Source of the DNA: Mycolicibacterium bacteremicum
Lineage (GTDB): Bacteria; Actinomycetota; Actinomycetes; Mycobacteriales; Mycobacteriaceae
Assembly: GCF_002086115.1 (NCBI RefSeq)
Contig: NZ_MVHJ01000018.1
Coordinates: forward strand, 29,877-93,876
DNA length: 64,000 nucleotides
Reading direction: 5' to 3'
Each line of letters begins with the position of its first letter. The stretch's first letter is position 1. This document shows, in pieces, positions 24,099-32,175 of the stretch. The position numbers and the translations under genes were made by a program. The notes under the pieces are model-generated. The model did not search any database. It was not told the origin of the DNA and saw only the letters and a list, made by a program, of their open reading frames with translations.

Positions 24099-26859
24099 CG
24101 GCAGCGGCGTTCCTGAGCTCCCGGCGGGACCGGATACCGAGCTTGGCGAACACCTTGCGCAGGTGATACTCCACGGTGTGGGCGCTGATGAACAGCCGGC
24201 CGGCGATTTCCTGATTCGTCAGGCCCCGGCCGGCAAGCTGCGCGATCTGCAGTTCCTGGGCGGTCAACTGATCACCGGCGGCGGTCGGCTCCTTGCGGGT
24301 CTTGGCCCCGGCGGCCTGCAGCTCCCGGCGGGCCCGCTCCGCGAACGCGACGGCGCCCATCCGGTGCAGCGACTCATGCGCTGCGCGCAACTCCACGCGG
24401 GCCTGCTTGGCGGCGCGGTTGCGGCGCAACCACTCCCCGTAGATCAGCCGGGTCCGCGCGACGTGGACCGCCTGCCGGGTCCGGCCGAAGTGCTCGAGGG
24501 CCTCGACGTACAGTGCGGCGGCGCCCGGGCCGTCGGTGAGCAGAGCGCGGGACCGCGCCAGTGATCCCAGCGCGCGGGGTGTCCCGGCAGCCAGCGTGCG
24601 CGCCCGCAGACGGTCCATCGCCTCGACGGCATGTTCGGGTTGGTCGGACCGGGCGGCGGCCTCGATGAGCTCGATCAACATCTCGTTGTAGAAGCCCAGA
24701 TCCTCGTAGTCGAAGGCCAGCAGCGCCGCCGCGAGCGCCGCCGGGTACTGCCCCTTGCCGTTGTTCAACACCGCTGCGCCGTAGTGCGCCAGTCCGGTGA
24801 TGCGGCCCTCACCGCGGGCGGTGCTCTCGGCGAGCGCGCCGGCGATGAGCCGCGACGCCTCGGCCTCGTCACCCGACCAGGCCGACAGGACCAGCCGGTG
24901 ATAGCGCGGCGGTGTGTACCCGGTCGCCACCGAGATCTCGTGCGCCCTGGCCACCAGATCCCTGGCGGCGGCCAGTTCGCCGGCCTCCATCTGGGAGCCG
25001 GCCTGGGCCAGCAGGGACGCCGGCAACAGGGCCAGGGCGCCGCGATCGGTGGCCAACTGCACAGCGCAGGTGGAGATGTCGTGCCAGCCCTCGTCATCCC
25101 AGGCCTCGTGGATCAGCGACTCGTGCACGATCGGGAAGCCGAGCCAGAACCAATGCGAGCCCTGTCCGGCGACCTCGTCGCGCCCCGCGGTCTTGAGGGC
25201 ATCGAGTGCGGCGTGCACGACGGGCATGGCGGCCGCGGCGCCGAGCGCCAGCCGGTCGGCCAGGGCGCGGGTGACCTGTCCGAGCGCATCCGCCGGTGCC
25301 CTGCCGGCGAGCGCGGTCCTGGCCGCGGCGCCGATCTCGGCGGCCTTGCCCGCACCGTGCCGGCCCAGGTACATCGCGGCGCTCATCGCCTCCAGGTATG
25401 CCTCGGTGGCCATGCCCGGATCCAGTGCCTCCCATTGCGCGGCGACCGTGCGGAACCGGTCGACGGCGGCCAGCAGGGCCTGCGCGTCACCACCGGTCCT
25501 GGCCGCGACGAACGCCAACCGCGTGCTCAGCTGCGCCAGCCGGACCAACTCGGATTCGGTGAGCGGGCACAGCTGCGCGGTGTCCAGCAGCTGGCGGGCA
25601 GCCTCGAACGACGCGACCTCGCGGTGTGCCTCGGCGGCGGCCAATGCACGGGTGCCGCGGACGGACGGATCGGGTGTCAGCTCGACAGCACGGGTGAGAA
25701 ATGCTGCGGCCGCGGCGGTTCCGCCACGTTGGCGGGCCCGCCGCGCCGAGGTCTCGAGCTCGTCGGCCACCTCCGCGTCGACGCTGTCGGCGGCCAGCGC
25801 GCGATGCCAGGCCCGGCGATCCGGGTCGAGGGCCGGGTCGGTGCCCGACGCCAGGGCCGCGTGGGCGGCGCGCCGCTGGTCCACCGTGGCCGAATGGTAG
25901 GTGACGCTGCGGGCCAACGGGTGTTGGAACTGCACCCGGGTGCCCACGGTGATCAGGCCGGCGTCCGCGGCGGCGGTGGCGGCCGAGTCGGGTAATCCCT
26001 GCACCTCCATCGCGCGGCGCAGCAGCGAGGGATCGCCGACCGGCTCGGAGGCCGCGAGCAGCAGCACCCGGCGGGACTCGACGGGCAACGACTGCAGGGC
26101 AGCCAGGTAGCGGTCCTCGATCTCGGCGACCACCGGCCTGCGGTCGGGTCGCTGGTAACCGCCGGCCAGGTCGACAGCGCTGAGATCCTTCGAGATGGCC
26201 AGCAGGGCAAGCGGATTACCGCGGGCCTCGGCGATGATGCGATCCCCGACGGCCGGGTCCAGGCGCCCGGGGAACACCGTCGCGAGCAATTCGCGCGCGC
26301 TGTCGTCGCTCAACCCGGTGACCGCCATGGCGGGCAGCCCGGCGATCCCGTCGATCGGGGTGCGCAGTGCCAACATCAAGCAGACCGGCGCGGCGGGCAG
26401 TCGGCGGGCCACGAAGAACAGCGTCTGGGCCGACACGGTGTCCAGCCACTGCACGTCATCGACGATCAGCAGCACCGGCCGGTGCGCGGCGGCGGCCGCC
26501 ACGAGTCCGATGACGGCGAGCCCGACCAGGAATCGGTCCGGCGCGGGCGCGGTATCGCTGAGACCGAAGGCGCTCTCCAGCGCCGCCCGCTGCGGCGCGG
26601 GCAGGGTGTGGCGCAGATCCAGGATGGGTGCGCACACCTGCTGCAGACCGGCGAACGCCAGCTCCATGTCGGATTCGATACCGGTGGCGCCGAGCACCTG
26701 GAAATCGGTGGCGGCGGCGCGCACATGGTCGAGCAGGGCGGTCTTGCCGACGCCGGCCTGCCCGAGCAGGACCCGCACCTCGCTCCCGCCGGACCGGACG
26801 GTGTGCAGCAGGTCGTCGAGGATCTGGCATTCGGTGCTGCGGCCGGCGAGCGCGATCAT
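24076..26859 (-). CDS. Large LuxR-family ATP-binding regulator (LAL type)
   Basis: 927 residues; ATG 26859 is preferred since AGGA lies nine nt before it, while GTG 26877 is upstream of that site. The N-terminus has a P-loop ATPase (Walker A GQAGVGKTALL ~33-43, Walker B LLIVDDVQWLD), the middle is a long alpha-helical TPR-like region (~400-850), and the C-terminal 60 residues form a LuxR helix-turn-helix (ELQIAQLAGRGLTNQEIAGR, then TVEYHLRKVFAKLGI). LAL regulators control catabolic or secondary pathways in actinobacteria. Its neighbour at 26902 (LLM oxidoreductase, same strand, just upstream) may be a target. Confidence 0.88.
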   Translation of the reverse strand: MIALAGRSTECQILDDLLHTVRSGGSEVRVLLGQAGVGKTALLDHVRAAATDFQVLGATGIESDMELAFAGLQQVCAPILDLRHTLPAPQRAALESAFGLSDTAPAPDRFLVGLAVIGLVAAAAAHRPVLLIVDDVQWLDTVSAQTLFFVARRLPAAPVCLMLALRTPIDGIAGLPAMAVTGLSDDSARELLATVFPGRLDPAVGDRIIAEARGNPLALLAISKDLSAVDLAGGYQRPDRRPVVAEIEDRYLAALQSLPVESRRVLLLAASEPVGDPSLLRRAMEVQGLPDSAATAAADAGLITVGTRVQFQHPLARSVTYHSATVDQRRAAHAALASGTDPALDPDRRAWHRALAADSVDAEVADELETSARRARQRGGTAAAAAFLTRAVELTPDPSVRGTRALAAAEAHREVASFEAARQLLDTAQLCPLTESELVRLAQLSTRLAFVAARTGGDAQALLAAVDRFRTVAAQWEALDPGMATEAYLEAMSAAMYLGRHGAGKAAEIGAAARTALAGRAPADALGQVTRALADRLALGAAAAMPVVHAALDALKTAGRDEVAGQGSHWFWLGFPIVHESLIHEAWDDEGWHDISTCAVQLATDRGALALLPASLLAQAGSQMEAGELAAARDLVARAHEISVATGYTPPRYHRLVLSAWSGDEAEASRLIAGALAESTARGEGRITGLAHYGAAVLNNGKGQYPAALAAALLAFDYEDLGFYNEMLIELIEAAARSDQPEHAVEAMDRLRARTLAAGTPRALGSLARSRALLTDGPGAAALYVEALEHFGRTRQAVHVARTRLIYGEWLRRNRAAKQARVELRAAHESLHRMGAVAFAERARRELQAAGAKTRKEPTAAGDQLTAQELQIAQLAGRGLTNQEIAGRLFISAHTVEYHLRKVFAKLGIRSRRELRNAAAVTDRRSE

Positions 26860-26901
26860 CGCCGAGCATCCTTTCACGCCCGGTGGGAACGTGACGATCG
26901 C

Positions 26902-27780
26902 TCAGTTCTGGCGGGGCAGCAGTTCGGCGACGAAGCGGTCGATGAACGACCGGGCCGAGGGGGTGCCGACGGCGGAGATGACGAATTTGGACAGCCCGGC
27001 GTCGAGATACCCGTCGAGTTTGCGGTGCAGGTCCGACCAGCTGTCCGAGATCAGCTCGGCCGGATCGGTGTCCGGTCGCTGCCCGCGCAGCACATCGTGC
27101 ACATGTGGCGGGACCCCGCCCTCGGCGAACAACAGGGTGATGCCGAAATGGTCGTCCTCGATGGTGCGCCCGGCCTCCGCGGCGGCGTCGATGATGGTCT
27201 CCCGCGCGCGACCGGCCTGCACCGGGGTCAGAAAGCTACCCAGCCAGCCGTCGCCGTACCGACCGATGCGGCGCAGCGCCGCCGCAGCCGCGCCGCCGAT
27301 CCAGACATCCAACGGTCTGGGGCCGGCGTCGAGGCGGAAGTCCAGGTCGAAATAGTCACCCCGGAAGGACACCTCGCCGCCGCCGAGCGCGGCGCGCAGC
27401 AGCCGCAGCGACTCGTCGAACAGGTCGGCCCGGCGACCGTGCGGGACCGGGAAGAGCCGGCGCTCCTCGGCTCGTGCGGCCTGCAGGCCGAACACCGGCA
27501 GCACCCGCCCCGGAGCCAACGCGCTGAGCGAGAGCAGCTGTTTGGCCACCAGCACCGGGTTGCGACCGGGCAGGATCGCCACCGAGGTGCCGACTTTCAG
27601 CTTCTCCGTACGGGCCAGCGCGTAGGCCATTCCCACGGTGGGGTCCACCGCCGGCGAGTACACCAGCTCCGGGAACCACAGCGAGTCGACCCCGGCCGCT
27701 TCCAGGCTGTCGACGATGCCGGCCAGCCCGGCCGGGTCCGTCGAGCCGTCGACGGCGATACCGAACCTGATCTTGGTCAC
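26902..27780 (-). CDS. LLM-class F420-dependent oxidoreductase
   Basis: 292 residues from GTG 27780. The bacterial luciferase-like TIM-barrel is clear: RFGIAVDGS at the start, LKVGTSVAILPGRNPVLVAKQ, and RPLDVWIGGAAAAALRRIGRYGDGWLG, the cofactor-end motif of actinobacterial F420 enzymes. The substrate is unknown. Reads toward the LAL regulator with a 42-bp gap. Confidence 0.85.
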   Translation of the reverse strand: MTKIRFGIAVDGSTDPAGLAGIVDSLEAAGVDSLWFPELVYSPAVDPTVGMAYALARTEKLKVGTSVAILPGRNPVLVAKQLLSLSALAPGRVLPVFGLQAARAEERRLFPVPHGRRADLFDESLRLLRAALGGGEVSFRGDYFDLDFRLDAGPRPLDVWIGGAAAAALRRIGRYGDGWLGSFLTPVQAGRARETIIDAAAEAGRTIEDDHFGITLLFAEGGVPPHVHDVLRGQRPDTDPAELISDSWSDLHRKLDGYLDAGLSKFVISAVGTPSARSFIDRFVAELLPRQN

Positions 27781-27807
27781 CCCGGTTGCAACAGCCCGGC
27801 GGCCGCA

Positions 27808-28176
27808 TCACATCCCGGCAGGCATCCCGTCGTGCCGCGCCGCGTACTCGCAGACCTTGAGCACCCGCCGCACCGCGGGGCCGGTCAGCACGGTGAGCGC
27901 CACCTCGGCCATGATGCATCGGCACTCGAGCGTCTTGAGCATCGAATAGCCCTCGCAGGCAAAGAAATCGACATCCGTCAGATCCAGCACCATCCGATGG
28001 CACAGCACGACCTTGCTCAGCGCATAGTCGAGCAGGACGTCGGTGGTGGTGGCGTCGAGGTCACCGGAGACGGTGACGATCGCGAGGTCGAGATCCTGCC
28101 ACTGGGTGGCCATCTGCAGGTGTTGCCGGGCCGAACGGACCGGTACCGACGTGATGCTGGGGAGTGTGTCTGTCAT
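27808..28176 (-). CDS. STAS-domain protein (anti-sigma-factor-antagonist-like), Cys at the phospho-site
   Basis: 122 residues from ATG 28176 (GAGGG upstream). A single STAS fold: LAIVTVSGDLDATTTDVLLDYAL and MVLDLTDVDFFACEGYSML. In RsbV/SpoIIAA-type antagonists the second motif reads D-x-S-S-G with a phosphorylated Ser; here the aligned bases encode A-C-E-G, so the switch Ser is Cys. Mycobacterial RsfA, an antagonist in the SigF pathway, is known to respond to redox through cysteines, so a thiol-controlled partner-switch is a reasonable guess. More cysteines (VLCHR, ECRCIM, KVCEY) support this. Confidence 0.75.
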   Translation of the reverse strand: MTDTLPSITSVPVRSARQHLQMATQWQDLDLAIVTVSGDLDATTTDVLLDYALSKVVLCHRMVLDLTDVDFFACEGYSMLKTLECRCIMAEVALTVLTGPAVRRVLKVCEYAARHDGMPAGM

Positions 28177-28309
28177 GACAGCCCTCACACGATGCGGGTT
28201 GTCGCGAAAGCGACCTGAACGGCTGCTTCTGAACCGAAATCAACGGTACGCGGCAGCGACATCCAGATGACGACAGTTCATGGCCATTGTGCGCATGGTG
28301 CGGCGTGGC

Positions 28310-29290
28310 TCACCGACGCAGCGTCTCGTGCGGGCTCTCCCCGTAGGTGCGCCGGTACAACACCGCGAAGCGTCCGGTGTGGGCAAAACCCCAGCGCGCG
28401 GCCGTCGCGGCGACGGTGGTCATCGAGCGGTCCCCGGCGATCAGTTCCTTGCGGGCCTGCGCCAGCCGGATCGTGCGCAGATACGCCGTCGGCGTGGTGT
28501 TCAGATGCCGACGGAACAGGTACTGCACGGTCCGCGGCGACAGGTACAGCGCGGCGGCGATGTCGCGGACGCTGATATCGCGCGAGGCGTTCTCCTGGAT
28601 GAAGGCGATGGCCTGGCGCAGCAGCGCCGGCTGGTCGGCGTTCGGATCGACATCCGGTGAATCCGCGGGCAGATCGTTGGGAAAGGTGCTCAGCACCGCG
28701 CTGGCCAGCATCCGGCCCGCCGAGCGCAGGACGATCGGGTCGTCGGAGGCGTCTTCGGGCGTCAGCAGGCTGTCCAGGAATCTCTCCGTCGCATCGAGGG
28801 CGTGGCTGGTGGTCCCCGCCGGGGTCAACCCGGTGAACCGCGGCACTGCAGGCGACTCGGTGTCGATGGCCGCGACCTCGGCAAGCAGCGCCTTGGACAC
28901 CACCACCGAGCGCAATTGGGCATCGGTGAGCGTGATCCGCACCCCGCCGAGTCCGGTGGAGGCGAGGATCCACTGACCCTGCCCGGCGCTCTCGACGCAT
29001 CCGCCGTGCTGCACCTCGACGCGGCCACCCAGCACGCACAGGGCAACGACCGCGGGGACATGCTCGGCGCGCAACTGCACCTGCCCGGTGTGGCTGATTT
29101 CTTCGATCGCGAACGTGTCGACATCGACCCGGGAGTGGGTGCACGAGCAAACCGACTGGTCAGCTCCCTCGGGGCGGGTGATCGTGAACCGTGTCGAGTA
29201 GGTCTGGTCCAGGTATTTCTGGATCAGCTCGGGATCGTTGGAGTTGATACCTGCCCGCTCGGGGCCGGCCTCAAGGGGTTCGGACGTCAT
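28310..29290 (-). CDS. AraC-family regulator
   Basis: 326 residues from ATG 29290 with GGAG upstream. Residues ~20-180 form an AraC_binding_2-like sensor domain (YSTRFTITRP, FAIEEISHTGQVQLRAE). The C-terminal ~100 residues are the double HTH (ISVRDIAAALYLSPRTVQYLF, then TAARWGFAHTGRFAVLYRRTYGESP). This class regulates catabolic and stress genes. An AAAC-type palindrome and a GGGTAA box lie in its upstream region. Target unknown. Confidence 0.85.
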   Translation of the reverse strand: MTSEPLEAGPERAGINSNDPELIQKYLDQTYSTRFTITRPEGADQSVCSCTHSRVDVDTFAIEEISHTGQVQLRAEHVPAVVALCVLGGRVEVQHGGCVESAGQGQWILASTGLGGVRITLTDAQLRSVVVSKALLAEVAAIDTESPAVPRFTGLTPAGTTSHALDATERFLDSLLTPEDASDDPIVLRSAGRMLASAVLSTFPNDLPADSPDVDPNADQPALLRQAIAFIQENASRDISVRDIAAALYLSPRTVQYLFRRHLNTTPTAYLRTIRLAQARKELIAGDRSMTTVAATAARWGFAHTGRFAVLYRRTYGESPHETLRR

Positions 29291-29349
29291 CAGGGCTCCA
29301 TCGCGCAAGCGCCGGATGGGCGTCGTACCTGAACCCACGGTTGCGTTCA

Positions 29350-29361
29350 GTTTACCCAAAC
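29350..29361. promoter_or_regulatory. Palindrome GTTTACCCAAAC upstream of the AraC gene
   Basis: GTTT-ACCC-AAAC. On the minus strand the centre contains GGGTAA, preceded at 15 nt by GGTT, so it may be both an operator and a SigF-like -10 for the AraC gene (start 29290). Confidence 0.35.
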
Positions 29362-29392
29362 CGCCCGGATCGAACCCAAGTCGACCTCGTCC

Positions 29393-30103
29393 TCAGGTCG
29401 GTGGGGTCTCCTCGGGGCGGGATTCGATGACCTGTTCGGCCAGGTCCACCAGCGGGGTGTTGCTCTCCTGGGAGAGCCGGCGCAGCAGGCCGAAGGCGCC
29501 CGCCGCATCCACGCCGAACCGCTCCATCAGGATGCCCTTGGCCTGCCCGATGAGATCCCGGGAGGCCAGGGCGCTGCGGAACTGCTCGTCGCGCACGAGC
29601 AGGTTCCAGGCGACCGCGGTGTGCGTGGCCAGGATCAATCCGAGTTCGACCGCGTCGTCGTCGAAGGCGTCGGCAACGTCGCTGTAGAAGTTCAGCGCGC
29701 CCATCGCGTCGCGGTTACGGAACAACTGGAATGCCAGCGACGAACGAATGTCGGTGTTCTGCTGGGTTTCCTGGCAGAACACCGGCCAGCGCTGCTCGGT
29801 CTCGATATTGCGGATGCGCATGGTGTGCTGCTCCCAGGCTGCCTCCAGGCAGGGGCCCTGCTTGGTGCGTCGCTGGATGTCATCGATCTTGTCGGCCACC
29901 GAGTCGGTGGCGGCCACCGACTTCACCTCACCCTCGCGCGTGGCCACCGTGATGCTGGCCGATACGGCACCCGGCAGCGCGGCCGCGGCATTACTGGTGA
30001 GCTCGCGCAGCGCGGTCTCGGTATCGCTGGGTTGGCTGCGTTCCAGATCGCGCAGCAGTTCCGCGAAGCGCAGGGCCACTGCGTCACGCCGGGGGATGAG
30101 CAT
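29393..30103 (-). CDS. GAF-ANTAR regulatory protein
   Basis: 236 residues. The N-terminal GAF domain (~15-165) includes GPCLEAAWEQHTMRIRNIETEQRWPVF and a DIRSSLAFQLF segment. The C-terminal ANTAR domain (~170-225) contains RDLIGQAKGILMERFGVDAAGAF. ANTAR domains bind paired RNA hairpins and stop transcription termination. This GAF-ANTAR layout is very common in mycobacteria and senses unknown signals. ATG 30103 is 6 nt after a TATTTT box, hence leaderless. Confidence 0.88.
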   Translation of the reverse strand: MLIPRRDAVALRFAELLRDLERSQPSDTETALRELTSNAAAALPGAVSASITVATREGEVKSVAATDSVADKIDDIQRRTKQGPCLEAAWEQHTMRIRNIETEQRWPVFCQETQQNTDIRSSLAFQLFRNRDAMGALNFYSDVADAFDDDAVELGLILATHTAVAWNLLVRDEQFRSALASRDLIGQAKGILMERFGVDAAGAFGLLRRLSQESNTPLVDLAEQVIESRPEETPPT

Positions 30104-30109
30104 GACCTG

Positions 30110-30115
30110 AAAATA
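30110..30115 (-). promoter_or_regulatory. -10 box TATTTT of the GAF-ANTAR gene
   Basis: TATTTT on the minus strand, 6 nt before ATG 30103. Confidence 0.5.
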
Positions 30116-30120
30116 GCGCG

Positions 30121-30146
30121 GATTCGGGCAGGCAGCTCACGGGTAG
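30121..30146 (+). promoter_or_regulatory. SigF-like promoter (GATT-N16-GGGTAG)
   Basis: GATT 30121-30124, GGGTAG 30141-30146, upstream of the SRPBCC gene; the leader is about 29 nt and includes a strong ribosome site. Confidence 0.35.
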
Positions 30147-30175
30147 TCGAAACCCTTCGCAGGGAGGAGGCCGAC

Positions 30176-30655
30176 ATGGCCGATCACATGGAAGTCGACA
30201 GCGAGCTCGCCGTCGCCCACCACACGGTGGCCCCGCGCGACCGGGTGTGGGCGGTGCTCGCCGACGGGTGGACCTACGCCCAGTGGGTGGTCGGTAACAG
30301 CCGGATGCGGGCGGTGGATCCCGACTGGCCGGCGGTTGGCAGCACACTGCACCACTCGATAGGCATCTGGCCGCTGACACTGGACGATGTGACCAGCGTC
30401 GAGGAGAACCGGCCGGATGAGATGCTGGTGTTGCTGGCGAAGGGTCGGCCGTTCGGCAAGGCCCGTATCAGCCTGACGCTGTCCGACGGCGCCGGCAGTG
30501 GGTGCCTCATCCGGATGTCCGAGGTGCCGGTGGGCGCGCCGATGGGCTGGCTGCCCGAACGGGCGGCGCTGGCGTTGGCGGCCCCGCGCAACCGGGAGTG
30601 CCTGCGCCGGCTGGCCGCGCTCGCGGAGCGACGCCGGCCCGCTGACACCGAATAG
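30176..30655 (+). CDS. SRPBCC (START/polyketide cyclase-like) protein
   Basis: 159 residues from ATG 30176, with the near-perfect ribosome site AGGGAGGAGG. The SRPBCC fold shows in VAHHTVAPRDRVWAVLADGWTYAQWVVGNSR at the start, an ARISLTLSDGAGSGCLIRMSE hairpin in the middle and a C-terminal helix (NRECLRRLAALAERR). Such proteins bind hydrophobic ligands; the function here is unknown. It ends 3 nt before the convergent hydrolase gene. Confidence 0.8.
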   Translation: MADHMEVDSELAVAHHTVAPRDRVWAVLADGWTYAQWVVGNSRMRAVDPDWPAVGSTLHHSIGIWPLTLDDVTSVEENRPDEMLVLLAKGRPFGKARISLTLSDGAGSGCLIRMSEVPVGAPMGWLPERAALALAAPRNRECLRRLAALAERRRPADTE

Positions 30656-30658
30656 GGG

Positions 30659-31528
30659 TCACTGCCGGTTCAGGAAGCTCAGCATTGCCGGCGCGGCCTG
30701 CACCCAGGTGTCAAAACCGTTGTAGTGCTGCACTTTTCCTGCCGCGCGTAACCGGCTGGCGCTTTCCCAGGCATCTTCGGGCCACGGTGGGTCGATCAGC
30801 CGGGAACCCTTGATCAGGCAGTGGACCGCCAGCGACGTCCGCTTGGGGTGGTCCCAGTCGTTCTCCCCTCCGCGGATGATCAGGGTGGGAATGGTGATGG
30901 CGTCGAACATGTCGTCCGGGATCCCCGGGATGGTCTGCCCCGGCTTGGGGACGAACGCGTCCAGCCAGCGCAGCATCACCTTCAGGAAGCTCTCGGCATC
31001 GAGGTCCAGCAGTCGCCCGCGGTTGGCCGGGTTGGCCTCGATGCGGGCGGACCACTCGGGCACCGTGAGTAGCCCCTCGATGCCCAGGCCCCGGACGGCC
31101 AGAATGCTCGGCACGAGGTAGTAGTTGCCCAGCACAGCGGACCCGTAGACGCCACCGACGATGTTCCAGACGATCAGGCTGGTGAAATTCTGCGGATATG
31201 TCATCGCGGCCAGCATCGAGTCCCTGGCACCGCCGGATCCCCCGGCGATGATGCACGGCCCGATGTCCAATGCGGTCAGCAGCAGGTGCAGTGTCTCGGC
31301 CCGCATGTGCGACTCGCTGGCGGCGAAGAACTGCACGTCCGACCGACCGCAGTTGGGTCGGTCCCAGAGCAGCACCCGGTATCCGCCGGCCACCAGTGCC
31401 AGCGCCAACGGCCGCAGGCCGGGGATGTCCATCCCGAACCGGCCGCCGGGTGTCAATACGATCAGATCGCCTGTGTTGCCCAGGATTTCGTAGACGACGG
31501 TGCCGCCGTTGACAACGATCGTGGCCAC
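30659..31528 (-). CDS. Alpha/beta hydrolase
   Basis: 289 residues from GTG 31528, 6 nt after TACCGT. Oxyanion region LIVLTPGGRFGMDI (~22-35), cap-side DRPNCGRSDVQF, nucleophile elbow GGSGGARDS (~95-103) and a late acidic turn IRGGENDWDHPKR (~215-227), with the probable catalytic His in KVQHYNGFDTW. The RPNCGxSD motif is typical of meta-cleavage hydrolase-like enzymes. Substrate unknown. Confidence 0.8.
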   Translation of the reverse strand: MATIVVNGGTVVYEILGNTGDLIVLTPGGRFGMDIPGLRPLALALVAGGYRVLLWDRPNCGRSDVQFFAASESHMRAETLHLLLTALDIGPCIIAGGSGGARDSMLAAMTYPQNFTSLIVWNIVGGVYGSAVLGNYYLVPSILAVRGLGIEGLLTVPEWSARIEANPANRGRLLDLDAESFLKVMLRWLDAFVPKPGQTIPGIPDDMFDAITIPTLIIRGGENDWDHPKRTSLAVHCLIKGSRLIDPPWPEDAWESASRLRAAGKVQHYNGFDTWVQAAPAMLSFLNRQ

Positions 31529-31534
31529 CCGGCC

Positions 31535-31540
31535 ACGGTA
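31535..31540 (-). promoter_or_regulatory. -10 box TACCGT of the hydrolase gene
   Basis: TACCGT on the minus strand, 6 nt before GTG 31528. Confidence 0.4.
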
Positions 31541-31548
31541 TCGCGATG

Positions 31549-32022
31549 TCAGTGCGAAACGGGAGTGCGCGCCGCGGTGGGCGTGACATCGGTGGTGCGC
31601 GCGGTGCGGGCCGCGATGGCACGACGGCGCTGGCGCTCGTCACGGTTCATCCGGCGGCACAATGTGCGCAGATTTCCGGCGGACAGCGCACGGTGGCGGT
31701 CCACCAGCAGGTCGAGTTGTTGCCAGCTCAGACCGTCGAGGTCGCCGTCGGCGTCGTGGCCGGCGATCACCACGCCGCCGCGCAGCAACGGGACGTTGCG
31801 GGCGCCCAGCGACGTCGTCGCGAGCAGCAGTTCGGTGGCGGTGCGGTTGATACGGCGCTGGCAGCCCCGGGCCGACGGGCTGAACCAGAAGTCGAACTGG
31901 CGGTCGGTGCTGGTCAGCGCCTGCAGACCCTGGGCTTGGACGAGGTCGGTGATATCGGCGGTGGTGTAGGCGCGGGTCTCATAGCTGGCGCCGCTGGCGC
32001 TGAGGTAAAGGACGGTGTTCAT
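31549..32022 (-). CDS. Hypothetical protein, DUF3846-like
   Basis: 157 residues from ATG 32022. The middle (GCQRRINRTATELLLATTSL, then GGVVIAGHDADGDLDGLS) resembles the NR-x-AT-x-LL ... G-D/V-x-x-G pattern of DUF3846 proteins, a family seen in phages and actinobacteria, though I would not insist on it. The last ~35 residues are Arg/Thr-rich and likely disordered. Function unknown. Three GTTACC elements precede it. Confidence 0.6.
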   Translation of the reverse strand: MNTVLYLSASGASYETRAYTTADITDLVQAQGLQALTSTDRQFDFWFSPSARGCQRRINRTATELLLATTSLGARNVPLLRGGVVIAGHDADGDLDGLSWQQLDLLVDRHRALSAGNLRTLCRRMNRDERQRRRAIAARTARTTDVTPTAARTPVSH

Positions 32023-32049
32023 GATGGTGATCCATTCGGCTCTTTCGTT

Positions 32050-32100
32050 GTTACCGGTGTGACGCTTGGCTGCGTCTGTTACCAAAGTTACCCATGTGAC
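32050..32100. repeat. Repeated GTTACC-N3-GTGAC elements
   Basis: GTTACC-ggt-GTGAC at 32050-32063 and GTTACC-cat-GTGAC at 32087-32100, 37 bp apart, with a third GTTACC at 32078-32083. They lie upstream of the gene starting at 32022 (minus) and look like operator sites. Confidence 0.4.
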
Positions 32101-32175
32101 AAACGAGCCAACCCTTGATAACGATCTGGTAGCCGAAAAATTCCGCGGGCGTCCAGGCGTCAGGGCATCCGGACG

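Noticed and set aside
27808..30103. A complete sigma-factor partner-switch operon (RsbW-like kinase beside the STAS gene)
   Set aside because: The neighbours are an LLM oxidoreductase, an AraC regulator and GAF-ANTAR; no histidine-kinase-like ATPase domain is present.
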